DNA from: an uncultured Clostridia bacterium
GTDB taxonomy: Bacteria; Bacillota; Clostridia; Oscillospirales; Acutalibacteraceae
NCBI GenBank assembly: GCA_946185345.1
Contig: CAMHJC010000009.1
Coordinates: 1 to 40,699, forward strand
Reading direction: 5' to 3'
DNA length: 40,699 bases
Positions 1-9,731 of the stretch are shown one piece after another (position 1 is the stretch's first letter; every line of letters begins with the position of its first letter). A program made the position numbers and the translations under genes. The notes under the pieces are model-generated. The model did no database searches. It saw nothing but the letters and a program-made list of their open reading frames with translations, and was not told the DNA's origin.

Positions 1-578
1 ACCTTATAGATCATTTCGCCTTCACGGCTCACCTTCGGAGATGCGGTGACATTTTTGTAATTCCATACCGAATCAACGCCGTTGTGTTTTTCACCCATAA
101 AGGTCGGAAGACTAACCAGGAATGGCGTGGTAGTATATTTTTCTTTGTCGCTGTAAACCAATTTTTCGGTCGTCACCAGATACAGACCGGTGGATAATTT
201 GTCCCCTGTTTTGCTCTCGAATACGACAACACCGTTCTGATCGGTTGTGCCGGTGCGTTTGGGTTCAAGATGATCGGTTTTAGCCTTGGCTGCCATGTTT
301 TCAGCGGCAAGTTCCCATGAATCGCTGGATTGATAAACGCTTTTATACGGCTCATTGATGATGAATGAGCCTGATTTTGTCATTTCTCCCACACGGTACA
401 TATTAACCGTCATATCGTGCAGCTTGACATCATCATAGGTATATTGCAGTGTAATTTTTGTTTCAGTACCGACATCAACCGGCTCCATAGGCAGCGGATC
501 GGCGTATGCCTTCATGGAAAACGCCTGAAACAGCATAAACAGCAGGCATAGCGATAGGCTCATTTTTATAGGCTTCAT
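1..578 (-). CDS. Pilin-type surface protein, N-terminal part (runs off window edge)
   Basis: The frame is open from an ATG at 578 to the window edge, giving 192 complete codons, and is preceded by a good ribosome site (AGAGGAG). Residues 1-26 form a Sec signal peptide ending at A-Y-A, followed by the mature start DPLPMEP. The next ~130 residues read like the N-terminal domain of a Gram-positive major pilin or Cna-B-type protein (short beta-strand text, TTDQNGVVVF, STGLYLVTT). W172, V177 and P181-K182 fit loosely the pilin motif whose lysine is the sortase cross-linking residue. It lies 21 bases after the class C sortase gene on the same strand, the usual partner of a backbone pilin. The isopeptide domains and LPxTG signal expected at the C-terminus lie outside the window. 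Pilin family is well supported; backbone versus ancillary role is inference. Confidence 0.8.
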   Translation of the reverse strand, partial: MKPIKMSLSLCLLFMLFQAFSMKAYADPLPMEPVDVGTETKITLQYTYDDVKLHDMTVNMYRVGEMTKSGSFIINEPYKSVYQSSDSWELAAENMAAKAKTDHLEPKRTGTTDQNGVVVFESKTGDKLSTGLYLVTTEKLVYSDKEKYTTTPFLVSLPTFMGEKHNGVDSVWNYKNVTASPKVSREGEMIYK

Positions 579-599
579 ATTTTCATCTCCTCTGTTCTC

Positions 600-1418
600 T
601 CATTCATATTGATTTCGCCGTGTTACGGCATAAGTTATCATCAGCAAGAGCAGCAATGCCGCCAGCGCCAACATGACAGGATTGGCATACAGCCATTCAA
701 TCAGATCGGGATCACTTATGTTGCTTTCGGAAGCGGACTCTGATATCCGGTGGCCCCGCACAAGCAAGCGGTGAGTGTTGATTCCGAAGGGGGTGCATGT
801 CACAAGGGTACATAAATCCTTGCCCTGCTCAATGGAAAGCGCATCGGTTTCATCCGGCTCGACCACAAGCACCTGATCGACCTCATAAGTCAGTGTCCTG
901 TCGAGTGAAGTAACCGTGAATATGTCTCCGACTGCCAGCTTGTCAAGATCGCTGAGCAGCCGTGCGTCAGGCATTCCGGTATGTCCGGTAAGGACGCAGT
1001 GAGTGCTTTCGCCTCCGACAGGAAGGGAGCTTGACGGAAGATGTCCGACAAAACTCTCCAGAGTGGCTGCATCGGTGCCGTGATAAATCGCAAGCCGGCA
1101 GTTGATTTTGGGTATCTCAAGATACCCCATCATACCGTCTCCCGAGATATTGAGCAGGTATTCATAGTCCGAAGCGGATACTTTTGAAGGCTCGGTATGA
1201 ATGCTGTTCCGGAATAATTCACTGTTGTAGTCGACAGCCTGACGCAGCAGATCCTGTTTGCTACCGTCCTGAAGTTTTCCGACGCTGTCGGCGTACTGCC
1301 TGACCGACCGGGATGTTCCTATCTCATTGCGCAGATTGCTGATGGTAGGGTAAAGAAACAAGGAAAGTCCCGTCAAAAAAATAAGTATTATCAGTATGGT
1401 TTCCAAATGCTTCTTCAT
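600..1418 (-). CDS. Class C (pilus-assembly) sortase
   Basis: This 272-residue transpeptidase cleaves LPxTG-type sorting signals and joins pilin subunits on the outer face of the membrane. An N-terminal membrane segment (about 6-24) and a C-terminal membrane segment (about 247-265, followed by RRNQYE) are both present, as is typical of class C. The catalytic triad is visible: His146 in LTGHTG, Cys208 in TLVTCTP and Arg217 in THRLLVRG, with the class C spacing of nine residues from Cys to Arg. The classical lid motif (DP[WF]) is not obvious. It sits between the giant LPKTG protein (39 bases upstream) and the pilin (21 bases downstream), so the three form one pilus locus. The start ATG at 1418 has an upstream GGAGAG ribosome site. 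Confidence 0.93.
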   Translation of the reverse strand: MKKHLETILIILIFLTGLSLFLYPTISNLRNEIGTSRSVRQYADSVGKLQDGSKQDLLRQAVDYNSELFRNSIHTEPSKVSASDYEYLLNISGDGMMGYLEIPKINCRLAIYHGTDAATLESFVGHLPSSSLPVGGESTHCVLTGHTGMPDARLLSDLDKLAVGDIFTVTSLDRTLTYEVDQVLVVEPDETDALSIEQGKDLCTLVTCTPFGINTHRLLVRGHRISESASESNISDPDLIEWLYANPVMLALAALLLLLMITYAVTRRNQYE

Positions 1419-1457
1419 AGCAGGACTCTCCTTGTCAATAAAATGAAATCGTAAAAA

Positions 1458-4400
1458 TTACTTCTTGAAATACTTAAGGAAGTCAGAGAAGTCTGAAATA
1501 TCAAGATCACCGTCAGCCGCGGCCTTCCTGTTGCCGCCCTTGCGCTTGTCTGGCGTCAGACGGATGATCAGCAGCACTCCGCCGCCGACTATCATGAATA
1601 TGGCGATTGCGTACATCATCAGCATGCCTGTACCGCCTGTCTTGGGAAGAAGCGGTCCGTTATAACGGTTGGTGATATTGGCAGTCGCTGAATCTTTTAG
1701 TATCTGATAAGAGGTCGCATAATTATCAACCGACACTTCCGTCACAATGTACTGATAATAAACAATAGACTGCGATCCATTGCCGCCGACTCTGTTGGAA
1801 ACCGGCAGTTCCTTGGACTTTTGCCATGAAGAACTCCATGTGCTTCCGTCAGAACTGCTAAGTGTAAGCTGATAGGAACCGACAACCGCTTTGTCCTTGG
1901 TCGAACCTGCAACGATCAGCTCCTCAGGCTGTTTGGAGCCGGCATTGATCTGTGCAATATTGACAGTAATCTGTTCGGGATGTGAATCAAGGAAGATAAA
2001 GTCCTTCCAAATCTTGTTCACTGTCAAGGTGAATGTCTCATCACAGGGATCTTTCAGTTCGCTTGCGGCAGGAACATCTCCGACACCGTTGTCATCGAGA
2101 GGAGTATTCAGCATAAGCACCGCCATGGCAGGTGAGACATAGGCTTCCAGCGGTATGCCGTTGGCGCCGGATTGACTCTCCACCGCGTTTTCAAGATCAG
2201 CGTGCGTGCGGATTTTCTCAAGATGGACAACATCATAGCGGTTGTATTGATCATGGTTCAGATTGACCGTTTCGTCAAGTGTTCCAAACTTCGTATCTTC
2301 AGATGTTTCTGACTTTGTTTCGTCCATGTCGGTCTGATTGTAGTTTTGTTTGCTGGCACGGTAAATCTTGAAGTGATTGTTATTGTCAATCACCACTTCA
2401 TCGTTGGAATCGAGCACTTTGCCTTCCAGGTAATCTACGCCTCGGCTGCGAGGCAATGTATAGCCGATAAACGGCCCGATGAGGTTTTCGGTTCCCCTGA
2501 CCACATCGCACAGCTCGAAGCCGCTTTCCGTAACCATGCCGGCATCGTTATAACCGATGAAGCCTCCGGCATAACCGAGAGAATCCGTGCCGTCGTTTTC
2601 AAAATCGGCACCGCCTGCGTAGACGTCGTATCCGTCATCAATGCCCTTGACGGTGCAGTACTTGATATCGGTACGGTTGCCCTCAATCAATGTGACGGAT
2701 ATATCGGGAGAATCTCCCACGCCGTTCTCATCATCGCAGGGCAGCTTGATGGTGGATGAACCTATGGTGACAATTACCGCATCCTGATTGTATTCGGGAT
2801 CGTTCTTGCTGAGTGAAGCGCCAATCTTCAGTCCCAAAAGGTTGACATACAGGAGATCGCCTTCTGACAAAAGCTTAAGTCCAATAAAATCTCCGCCCAG
2901 ATTAACGACATCGGCCTGCTGCGCTTCTTTAATATAAAGCGCTTTAACCAGTGCGTTGATGATTCTGACGATCACTCCCGTGAGCTTGGAATCAATATCC
3001 ACGTCAAGGAGGTAATTCATGGCTGTTCTGCCGGCAAATCCACCGGCGATCTGCGGACCTTTTGTATATTTGAGGTTGGTTACTTCGCTGCTCTCGATAT
3101 GGGTCATGTCGGCAAATCCGACAAATCCGGCTGCGCACGAACCCTTCAGATCGGCTTCGATCACATCATCATTTACAACCTGAGTATTGGATGTTCTTGC
3201 GATGAATCCGTTATCGTAACCTGCCACTTTACAGTTGGTGACAGTGGATCCTACCACGTTAAGCAGCTGAGGATTTAAATTGAGATCGAGTCCGAGAGCG
3301 GAAACAACGGAGGCCGGAGAGATATTCTGCTCAGATTCACCGGAATCGCCTTCATTGCCGGAATCGCCTTCATTGCCGGAATCGCCTTCATTGCCGGAAT
3401 CGCCTTCATTGCCGGAACCGCCCTCATTGCCGGAACCGCCTTCATTGCCGGCCTCCTGAACCTTTGCCTTGTCAACGCCAATGCCGCTGCTTGTGCCGCA
3501 CATTCCGATAAATCCTCCGGAATAATTGGGCGACTGAACGAAATTCACTCCGGTGACAGAGGAATTCTCTACCGTACCGTTCATCAGACCTCCGCCGAAT
3601 CCGCCTGCCGCTCCGCTTTCCTGATAGGTGCTCATTGTACCTGAACTGGATTTTTCATGGGCGAATATCATGATTCCGTCCGCAACGCCTGTAACTGTCG
3701 CATGATAGAAGTAGCTGCGGAATATATCGAGCAGGCTCACATTGCCAGCACTGATCAGATTCAGCACGGTGGTCGTATTGCCGCTGTCTCCGACTTCTGC
3801 GACGCTTCCGACATCCGCTAGGCCGAAGAATCCTCCCGAATAATAACCGCCGGAAACTCCGCGGAGATTGGTTACCTTAAGGGTACGGGCTTCTTCTTCT
3901 CTGTTGCCGAATACGGTCGCTTCCGATGAACCGACAAAGCCGCCGGCGCATGAAGCGTATCTGACAGCATCGTTGGCGTCCCTGTATTCACCGTCAACCA
4001 CAATGCCCCAATCATCCAGAGCGGCGGTTACTTCCGCTTTTCCGATGACGGTTATGGTCGCATTGAGAACGTCAACCAGCTTGGAAGGATTAGTGACCAC
4101 GCTGTCGAGAAGACTCTGAACAAATCCGTTGTTGGTTTCGGAGGAATCCGCATTGGCAATGGAGGCGGACGAAGTCTTACCCGCAAAACCGCCGATGCAG
4201 TTGGTACCGGTCACGGTTTTCAGATTGTTGACCCAGACACCCTTATCCGGCACTTCCACCTTGAAATTGATGCGTCCGTCGTCACGGTTGCCCAGCTGAC
4301 CGCCGTAGCAGGCTCCGACAAATCCGCCTGCCATACCGCTGCCGGTATTGACCGGCTTGGAGAACAGATCGCTGCCTGCGTCGAGAATAATCTCTGCGGT

Positions 4401-7400
4401 AGGCAGACCTTCCGCACGAACTGTCAGACCGTTCCGGTAGCCTTTCACGCCGGCTTCAAACACAACCGGAACGAGAATATCTGTCACGTTCAGGAGGGAA
4501 CCCAGTTCAAGATCAAGTCCCAGAATGCTGGCGCTGCCGAATTCGACAAGACCTTTTGTGAGCAGCTCGCCCGCAAAACCGCCTGCCGCACGCATCGCTC
4601 TGACCAGCTTGGCATTGTTGGCGGAGCTTTTACGGATAACGCCGCTATGCATCGCACCGGCAAAACCGCCTGCACAGCCGCTCAGTCTCGTGTATTCACC
4701 CGGATCATAAGTATTGCGTCCCGCAACGACATGATATCCGTAAACCATCTGTTCCAGAAAACGATCCACTTCGGCCTGCGACTGAAGCTCGCCTATATCA
4801 GCGAGATCGGAACTGAAACCTCCGTACACTCCGACGTAATTCACCCAGTCGTTCCATACTCCAGGGGTGACTTTTTCAAGAGGACCGAATACGTTGCCGC
4901 ACTCAATGGTCGGATAGACCATATTCAGCGCGCCGAGCAGATTTTCTGCCTTGATAAGACCGCCCAGCACGCTGAGATTGCCTGCCTTGGCTGTGCTGCC
5001 CGATTCAAGCAGTCCGACATATCCACCGGCGTATTCCGCACCGTAGACCGAGCGAATACGAATCGCATCGCAGTCCTGCTTGAATCCTGAATTTGCTTGT
5101 TCTTCCTTCCATGCGGCATTGCTGGAACCCCAGATCTGTGCCGCCGCCGCGTGGCCGACATATCCGCCGGCAAATCCTCGTCTGACGGACAGATCATTAT
5201 TTTCCACCACAATATTGGTGGAATAACTCTGCGCTCTGACAGCGCCTCCGCAAGGAATACATGTGGTAACGCTGTTATAGATCGTCGGAACGAATGCCTG
5301 TACCACGGCCAGCAAATCGTCGTCATTGATAACGCCCTCAAGTAGCGTTTTGATGATACCGTCGGATTCGTTGTAATCCAGCAAATCGGCAACATCACCC
5401 GGTTCCATATCGCCAGCGTATCCTCCGGAAGCAATTTCACCAATGATGTAGGCGAAATTGTAGGCATTGCTGTTCTGAACATGGGCGCCCAGCATTTTAC
5501 CGGCAAAGCCTCCGGCAAAGCCCACACCAGCATCATCATAAGAGCCGTTACCGAGATTGACATGACTGGAAGCCAGCACCGAATAGCCGCCTGCGCAGCC
5601 GTAAACATCGGAATGTTCAATCGTGGAAACCACCACGTCAAGTCCCTTAATGACGTCAGTGATGGTTATTTCTTCTCCCAGCAGCTTCAGTCCGTCGCCC
5701 AACTCGGTAGCCGAACCGACATTCATGTAACCTATATATCCGCCCGCATAACGTGAACCGGCGACGGAATAAGGTATTTGTGTGGGGGACGGATTAAAAG
5801 TCATATACTGACTGCCGTCCTGATCTTCAAGCTGATCCGGCACACTCACATTGCGGTGTTTCAGGCTTTTGACGTTGCAGTATGAAACCTCCATGCCGCT
5901 GCCGTAACCGATAAATCCTCCCGCATAACCCGCTGTGGAAGGTTGGTTTTTATCCTCCGCATAGGCGGCATAGACTGTAAAGCCTTTTTCGGAATCAACG
6001 CCTGCGTAGCGTATGACAGGAAGATATTGCTGGGTAATATTCATTAATCCCGTGATGTCAACATCGAGACTGCCAAGAAGACTTATGCCGCTTCCTCCGT
6101 CACGCAGCAGCGCTCCGGAGAATACCTTGCCGCCGAAACCGCCGGCGAATGTTCCGCCAACGACATGATCAATATTGTGTACGGCATATCCGCCGTTGGT
6201 CTGCGATTCATCAAGTCCTAAATTGACTGTTCCGCTGCGGAATTCACCTGTGAATCCTCCGGCCGCATTGGCCTTAACAAAACCGTCAGCATCATCGACA
6301 AAAGTGACTTCGCATCTCTGGTAGGTAGGAATCAGGTCGGCTTCAAGCTGAACGAGCTGTTGCAGATCAATCGCAGTGAAATTGGGATCATTCTCAGCCG
6401 ACACGCCGGAAAGACTGCCTGCGGTGGAATATCCCGCAAATCCGCCGGCAGTGAAGTCTGTCTTGTCGCCGCTTCCCGAACGTGCGCCGGTCGTACTTAC
6501 CGTAAAGCCGGATTGAATGCCGCTAACGGTACATTTGACAAAATTGGTGTGAACACCGCTTGTTAATCCGACAAGATTGTTGACCTTCAATACATCCAGA
6601 CCGAGCAGATTGAGATCAAGACCGTTGCCGCCTGCCACTTTGTCCGGGCCGGTTGTGCCGACAAATCCTCCGGCGTGATTGAAGGAAGTGACACTACTAA
6701 GATTAGTGACGGAAACAGGTTCCTCATAGCTGCCATCTACATAACCGACATCTCCGCCGATGGCAAATCCGACCGCGCCTCCGGCATAATTTCTGTCGGC
6801 AGACACTGTAAAGCCATCCGGCTTGCCGTTTACGACAACATCGGAAAGCCGGAAGCCCTTGTATGACTTCAGACCAAGTGTATCGCCGAGAAGGCTTCCG
6901 GTGTTGGCGGAAATAAGATGTCCCGCCGCGCCTCCGGCAAAGTCTGTACCGGCATGCACATCGGAGATAGAGGAAATAACATTGGACTGTTCCGTTACAT
7001 CGGGAAGAGAGGGAGCCTCTCCGTTATTTGTCCTGTTATATTTGTTCAGCTGTCTGATATTGTTCTGGGTGGATCTGGCGATTGTCACAGCTTCACCCGA
7101 GCCGACAATACCGCCGATCTTGCTGCCGGAGGTAGTCAGGCTGAGCGGACACTCTATCCTGCATCCGAGTATCGCTGACTGTGAAACGCCTGCCAGCTCA
7201 AGCAACGCCTGTGAAGGATTCTCGCTCAGCGCTCCTGTAAGAAGATCCTTGACCGTGCTGAGCACCGAGGAATCTTTCATCAGGTATTCTGACAATCCGA
7301 AAGACGAACCGAGCTGAGCTCTGCCCGAAATACCGCCTATGCAGCTGCCTTCGGAGGATATTGTCACCGAGCTGAAGGAATCAATGATATCGGTGATGGC

Positions 7401-8555
7401 ATAACTGTTGGCCTGTACGCCGATGAATCCGCCGAGGCAGTCTCCTCCGGAAATCGTCAGGCTGCTTCTCAGAATCGAACAGCCGTTGAGTTCACTCTGA
7501 GGATACAGTTTACCGGCAATTACGCCCAGATCGCCAAGTGTGGCCTTGATAATATCATCCCGCTCCACGCCTGCGAAGCCTCCGCCAAAACTGTCAGCCA
7601 CAATTTCAAGCGTAGAATCGGACAGTCTGCAATTGCTGATCGTAGAGCCGCATTGGGTACCGACAAATCCGCCGACACCAAGCTTGCCCGTTTCTTTGGA
7701 CAATGAGACCGTGCGTGCTTCACAATTGTCAATTGTGGGACTGCTGTAGCCGGAGGTAATCAGTTTATTCGTCGGGATTCCGTTATCCAGCAGAATGGTG
7801 ACCAAATCACCCAGACCGACACCGGGAATCAGATTAAGGACGCCTGCGAGAGTATCTGTGGCTCCTCCCAGCAAGGTACTGAGGCCGTCATATTGGAAGT
7901 TGCCCTGGACGTATCCTACAAAACCGCCCTTACCGACGATTTGTTGATTCTCCATTGTTCCGTCCTCAAAAGCAGTGATGACGGTTTTGACAGAACATTG
8001 CTCAATCAGACAATCCTTGATTACCACATTACCTACGACACGTCCTGCAAATGCGCCTGTCGCAAGTGAAGAGGGATCATTTTTTCGCGCATTGAGAAGA
8101 CTCTTTAACGTGCCTTTGAGATTGAGAGTCTTACCGCCCAGCACGATATTGGTGGTACCATCAAGAATGGTGCCCAATAATCCTCCGACACCGGTCAGAA
8201 GGCCGTTAATCAGCGTTTCGTTCTGGTCACATCTGTACACATCATTCACAACTTTAACGTTTTTGAGATGTATGTTGCAAACGACCGCATCCTGAGTCAA
8301 AAAGTTGGTGGTGTCAAACTTTGCGCTGACAGTGCCGAAAAAGCCGACACCCGCATTGGTGGAAACGTCCAGTTCACCGTTGTCATTGGTAGCCGGTATA
8401 ACGGTGACATTGTCGATCACAGGCCTTTTGTCAACAGACAGATTCAGCTTTGTTTCTCCGTCCTTCACGTACCAGAGAGCAGAACTGTCCTTAACGCCGT
8501 ACATCGTACCGTTGAACATGAGAGGCGTCCACGGTTTATTGTCTCCTTTCATCAC
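1458..8555 (-). CDS. Giant GLUG-like repeat LPKTG cell-wall adhesin, lacking a signal peptide
   Basis: The 2365-residue product is built from dozens of degenerate repeats centred on AGGF[VI]G, similar to the GLUG repeats of Gram-positive surface adhesins and probably forming a long beta-solenoid. Residues about 1703-1738 are an acidic hexapeptide array (GNEGDS). A Cna-B-like domain (TLTVNKIWKD to ITNRYN) lies near the C-terminus, then LPKTG at about 2303, a hydrophobic helix and a Lys/Arg-rich stretch: a complete sortase signal. The tail after the membrane helix is unusually long and ends in an acidic/aromatic DISDFSDFLKYFKK segment. No signal peptide is present. The first usable start (ATG 8552 or GTG 8555) falls inside coding text that continues about 59 codons upstream to a stop at 8733-8735, so the gene seems 5'-truncated. 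It heads the sortase-pilin cluster and would be a tip or ancillary pilin if exported. Confidence 0.85.
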   Translation of the reverse strand: MMKGDNKPWTPLMFNGTMYGVKDSSALWYVKDGETKLNLSVDKRPVIDNVTVIPATNDNGELDVSTNAGVGFFGTVSAKFDTTNFLTQDAVVCNIHLKNVKVVNDVYRCDQNETLINGLLTGVGGLLGTILDGTTNIVLGGKTLNLKGTLKSLLNARKNDPSSLATGAFAGRVVGNVVIKDCLIEQCSVKTVITAFEDGTMENQQIVGKGGFVGYVQGNFQYDGLSTLLGGATDTLAGVLNLIPGVGLGDLVTILLDNGIPTNKLITSGYSSPTIDNCEARTVSLSKETGKLGVGGFVGTQCGSTISNCRLSDSTLEIVADSFGGGFAGVERDDIIKATLGDLGVIAGKLYPQSELNGCSILRSSLTISGGDCLGGFIGVQANSYAITDIIDSFSSVTISSEGSCIGGISGRAQLGSSFGLSEYLMKDSSVLSTVKDLLTGALSENPSQALLELAGVSQSAILGCRIECPLSLTTSGSKIGGIVGSGEAVTIARSTQNNIRQLNKYNRTNNGEAPSLPDVTEQSNVISSISDVHAGTDFAGGAAGHLISANTGSLLGDTLGLKSYKGFRLSDVVVNGKPDGFTVSADRNYAGGAVGFAIGGDVGYVDGSYEEPVSVTNLSSVTSFNHAGGFVGTTGPDKVAGGNGLDLNLLGLDVLKVNNLVGLTSGVHTNFVKCTVSGIQSGFTVSTTGARSGSGDKTDFTAGGFAGYSTAGSLSGVSAENDPNFTAIDLQQLVQLEADLIPTYQRCEVTFVDDADGFVKANAAGGFTGEFRSGTVNLGLDESQTNGGYAVHNIDHVVGGTFAGGFGGKVFSGALLRDGGSGISLLGSLDVDITGLMNITQQYLPVIRYAGVDSEKGFTVYAAYAEDKNQPSTAGYAGGFIGYGSGMEVSYCNVKSLKHRNVSVPDQLEDQDGSQYMTFNPSPTQIPYSVAGSRYAGGYIGYMNVGSATELGDGLKLLGEEITITDVIKGLDVVVSTIEHSDVYGCAGGYSVLASSHVNLGNGSYDDAGVGFAGGFAGKMLGAHVQNSNAYNFAYIIGEIASGGYAGDMEPGDVADLLDYNESDGIIKTLLEGVINDDDLLAVVQAFVPTIYNSVTTCIPCGGAVRAQSYSTNIVVENNDLSVRRGFAGGYVGHAAAAQIWGSSNAAWKEEQANSGFKQDCDAIRIRSVYGAEYAGGYVGLLESGSTAKAGNLSVLGGLIKAENLLGALNMVYPTIECGNVFGPLEKVTPGVWNDWVNYVGVYGGFSSDLADIGELQSQAEVDRFLEQMVYGYHVVAGRNTYDPGEYTRLSGCAGGFAGAMHSGVIRKSSANNAKLVRAMRAAGGFAGELLTKGLVEFGSASILGLDLELGSLLNVTDILVPVVFEAGVKGYRNGLTVRAEGLPTAEIILDAGSDLFSKPVNTGSGMAGGFVGACYGGQLGNRDDGRINFKVEVPDKGVWVNNLKTVTGTNCIGGFAGKTSSASIANADSSETNNGFVQSLLDSVVTNPSKLVDVLNATITVIGKAEVTAALDDWGIVVDGEYRDANDAVRYASCAGGFVGSSEATVFGNREEEARTLKVTNLRGVSGGYYSGGFFGLADVGSVAEVGDSGNTTTVLNLISAGNVSLLDIFRSYFYHATVTGVADGIMIFAHEKSSSGTMSTYQESGAAGGFGGGLMNGTVENSSVTGVNFVQSPNYSGGFIGMCGTSSGIGVDKAKVQEAGNEGGSGNEGGSGNEGDSGNEGDSGNEGDSGNEGDSGESEQNISPASVVSALGLDLNLNPQLLNVVGSTVTNCKVAGYDNGFIARTSNTQVVNDDVIEADLKGSCAAGFVGFADMTHIESSEVTNLKYTKGPQIAGGFAGRTAMNYLLDVDIDSKLTGVIVRIINALVKALYIKEAQQADVVNLGGDFIGLKLLSEGDLLYVNLLGLKIGASLSKNDPEYNQDAVIVTIGSSTIKLPCDDENGVGDSPDISVTLIEGNRTDIKYCTVKGIDDGYDVYAGGADFENDGTDSLGYAGGFIGYNDAGMVTESGFELCDVVRGTENLIGPFIGYTLPRSRGVDYLEGKVLDSNDEVVIDNNNHFKIYRASKQNYNQTDMDETKSETSEDTKFGTLDETVNLNHDQYNRYDVVHLEKIRTHADLENAVESQSGANGIPLEAYVSPAMAVLMLNTPLDDNGVGDVPAASELKDPCDETFTLTVNKIWKDFIFLDSHPEQITVNIAQINAGSKQPEELIVAGSTKDKAVVGSYQLTLSSSDGSTWSSSWQKSKELPVSNRVGGNGSQSIVYYQYIVTEVSVDNYATSYQILKDSATANITNRYNGPLLPKTGGTGMLMMYAIAIFMIVGGGVLLIIRLTPDKRKGGNRKAAADGDLDISDFSDFLKYFKK
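3342..3449 (-). repeat. Six 18-bp tandem repeats encoding (GNEGxS)n
   Basis: Six consecutive 18-base units (plus-strand ggaatcgccttcattgcc, the last two with one or two changes) lie inside the adhesin gene and encode an acidic Gly-Asn-Glu-Gly-[DG]-Ser spacer. The first four plus-strand units are identical. Gain or loss of units keeps the frame, so length variation between strains is expected. Confidence 0.95.
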
Positions 8556-8767
8556 GATATCACGGAATACAATGTAATTGCCGTCACGCCGGTATTTCAG
8601 ATCTGAATACGGGTTAGTGTCGCGCTCTACATCGTAATTACCTGTATCGGGATCGATCGTACAGTATACGGTGCGGGAAAGACCTGTCGAAGGAGCATTC
8701 AGCTTGTGGTAAGGCTTGCCGGATTGTTGATTTTATCTTTTAATGATAATAATTCTCTCACCCTCAT
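8556..8767 (-). pseudogene. Decayed 5' extension of the giant adhesin gene
   Basis: The adhesin frame stays open upstream of its first start codon as far as a TAA at 8733-8735, and this text looks like real protein (TVYCTIDPDTGNYDVERD, then NYIVFRDIVMKG). It contains no ATG, GTG or TTG start with a signal peptide. In a second frame an ATG at 8767, with AAAAGG upstream, encodes MRVRELLSLKDKINNPAS and stops at 8699. The ELLSLKDKINN text resembles the segment that usually precedes such repeats, which suggests a frameshift between about 8700 and 8732. Upstream of 8767 the sequence turns directly into the promoter of the divergent ywaF-like gene, leaving no room for a signal peptide. Deletion with decay is the simplest reading; misassembly is possible. 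Confidence 0.55.
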
Positions 8768-8787
8768 ATTTTAATTACCTTTTATTG

Positions 8788-8816
8788 TTGACAAGAATTG
8801 TGTGTTGTGTTATACT
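8788..8816 (+). promoter_or_regulatory. Sigma-70 promoter for the ywaF-like gene
   Basis: TTGACA (8788-8793), a 17-base spacer and TATACT (8811-8816) lie 57 bases before the ATG at 8874. The promoter abuts the 5' remnant of the divergent adhesin gene. The 318-base stretch between the adhesin start (8555) and this gene (8874) otherwise holds only that remnant and the leader. Confidence 0.85.
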
Positions 8817-8873
8817 CAATTTGAAAGACCTATAGATTTTGGCCAATTTGCCGATAAAAAGGAGACAACGATC

Positions 8874-9677
8874 ATGATGGATTTATGTATTATGAAGCCC
8901 TTTAACACGACGTTTTTCTGTGTAACGCTGCTGTTTGTGATTCTGCTTGTGGCGGCCAGCCTAATAATGAAAAACAAGTCTGACAAAACCAAGCGCATTG
9001 TGATCGCATCCGCTGCCGTGGCAACCTTAATAGGATTTATCGCCTATAAATACTTTCTTTCCATTGACAGCGAATTTGACACTCTGACCGCATCTACCGG
9101 CGGTTTCAACTGGTGGGGAGAGCTGCCGCTGCAGCTGTGCAACATCAACATGCTCCTCATTCCCGTTGCCGTGCTTCTTGACTTGCAGATGCTGATGAGC
9201 TTCTGCTTTTTTGTCGGCTCGATATGCGCTTCGCTTGCGATCATCATGCCCGGCACCGGATTCGATCAGTATTCGATCTTCCTGCCAAGAATGCTGGGAT
9301 ATTTCGGCACCCATTACATGATCGTCATTATGGCGATTGCCATCGTCACATTCGGTCTTTATCGCCCGAAATTTGTCGACCTTCCCAAAACCTGTATCGT
9401 TATTTTGGCCATCACATTCTGCACATTTCTTGTGAATCTGCTGCTCCGTTATACCGGACTTCACCCTGACGCCAATTACTTTTATTCCATGGATCCGGTC
9501 GGAAATCCTCTGCTGGAACTGTTCCATCAACTGATACCTGTTCCGTTCCTCTATCTTCTGCCGAGTCTGCTGATTCTGGTGCCTTATATGGCCCTGATTA
9601 CCGTCGGATTCTGGACTGCCGACCGCATCAAAGCCAATTCTCAGAAAATAGAGAATTCTTCACAAGGGGAAGGTTAA
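8874..9677 (+). CDS. YwaF/TMEM164-family integral membrane protein
   Basis: This 267-residue protein has about seven hydrophobic helices. The ELPLQLCNINMLL stretch at the end of the second loop matches the LPL.LCN signature of the YwaF family (TIGR02206; related to TMEM164). The molecular function of bacterial members is not established. The start at 8874 was chosen because AAAAGGAG lies nine bases upstream; an earlier in-frame ATG at 8802 lies inside the promoter, so the 24 residues it would add are not likely translated. It is the first gene of a plus-strand run with a LiaF-like protein, a phosphoesterase and a lipoprotein, driven by the promoter at 8788-8816. Confidence 0.8.
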   Translation: MMDLCIMKPFNTTFFCVTLLFVILLVAASLIMKNKSDKTKRIVIASAAVATLIGFIAYKYFLSIDSEFDTLTASTGGFNWWGELPLQLCNINMLLIPVAVLLDLQMLMSFCFFVGSICASLAIIMPGTGFDQYSIFLPRMLGYFGTHYMIVIMAIAIVTFGLYRPKFVDLPKTCIVILAITFCTFLVNLLLRYTGLHPDANYFYSMDPVGNPLLELFHQLIPVPFLYLLPSLLILVPYMALITVGFWTADRIKANSQKIENSSQGEG

Positions 9678-9731
9678 AACTTTTCTACATATCTACATAT
9701 AATAGTTTCGTAAGAAAGGCGATGTAATCAA

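Noticed and set aside
3342-3449. Short regular repeats as a possible CRISPR array
   Set aside because: Units are directly adjacent with no spacers and are in frame in the adhesin gene.
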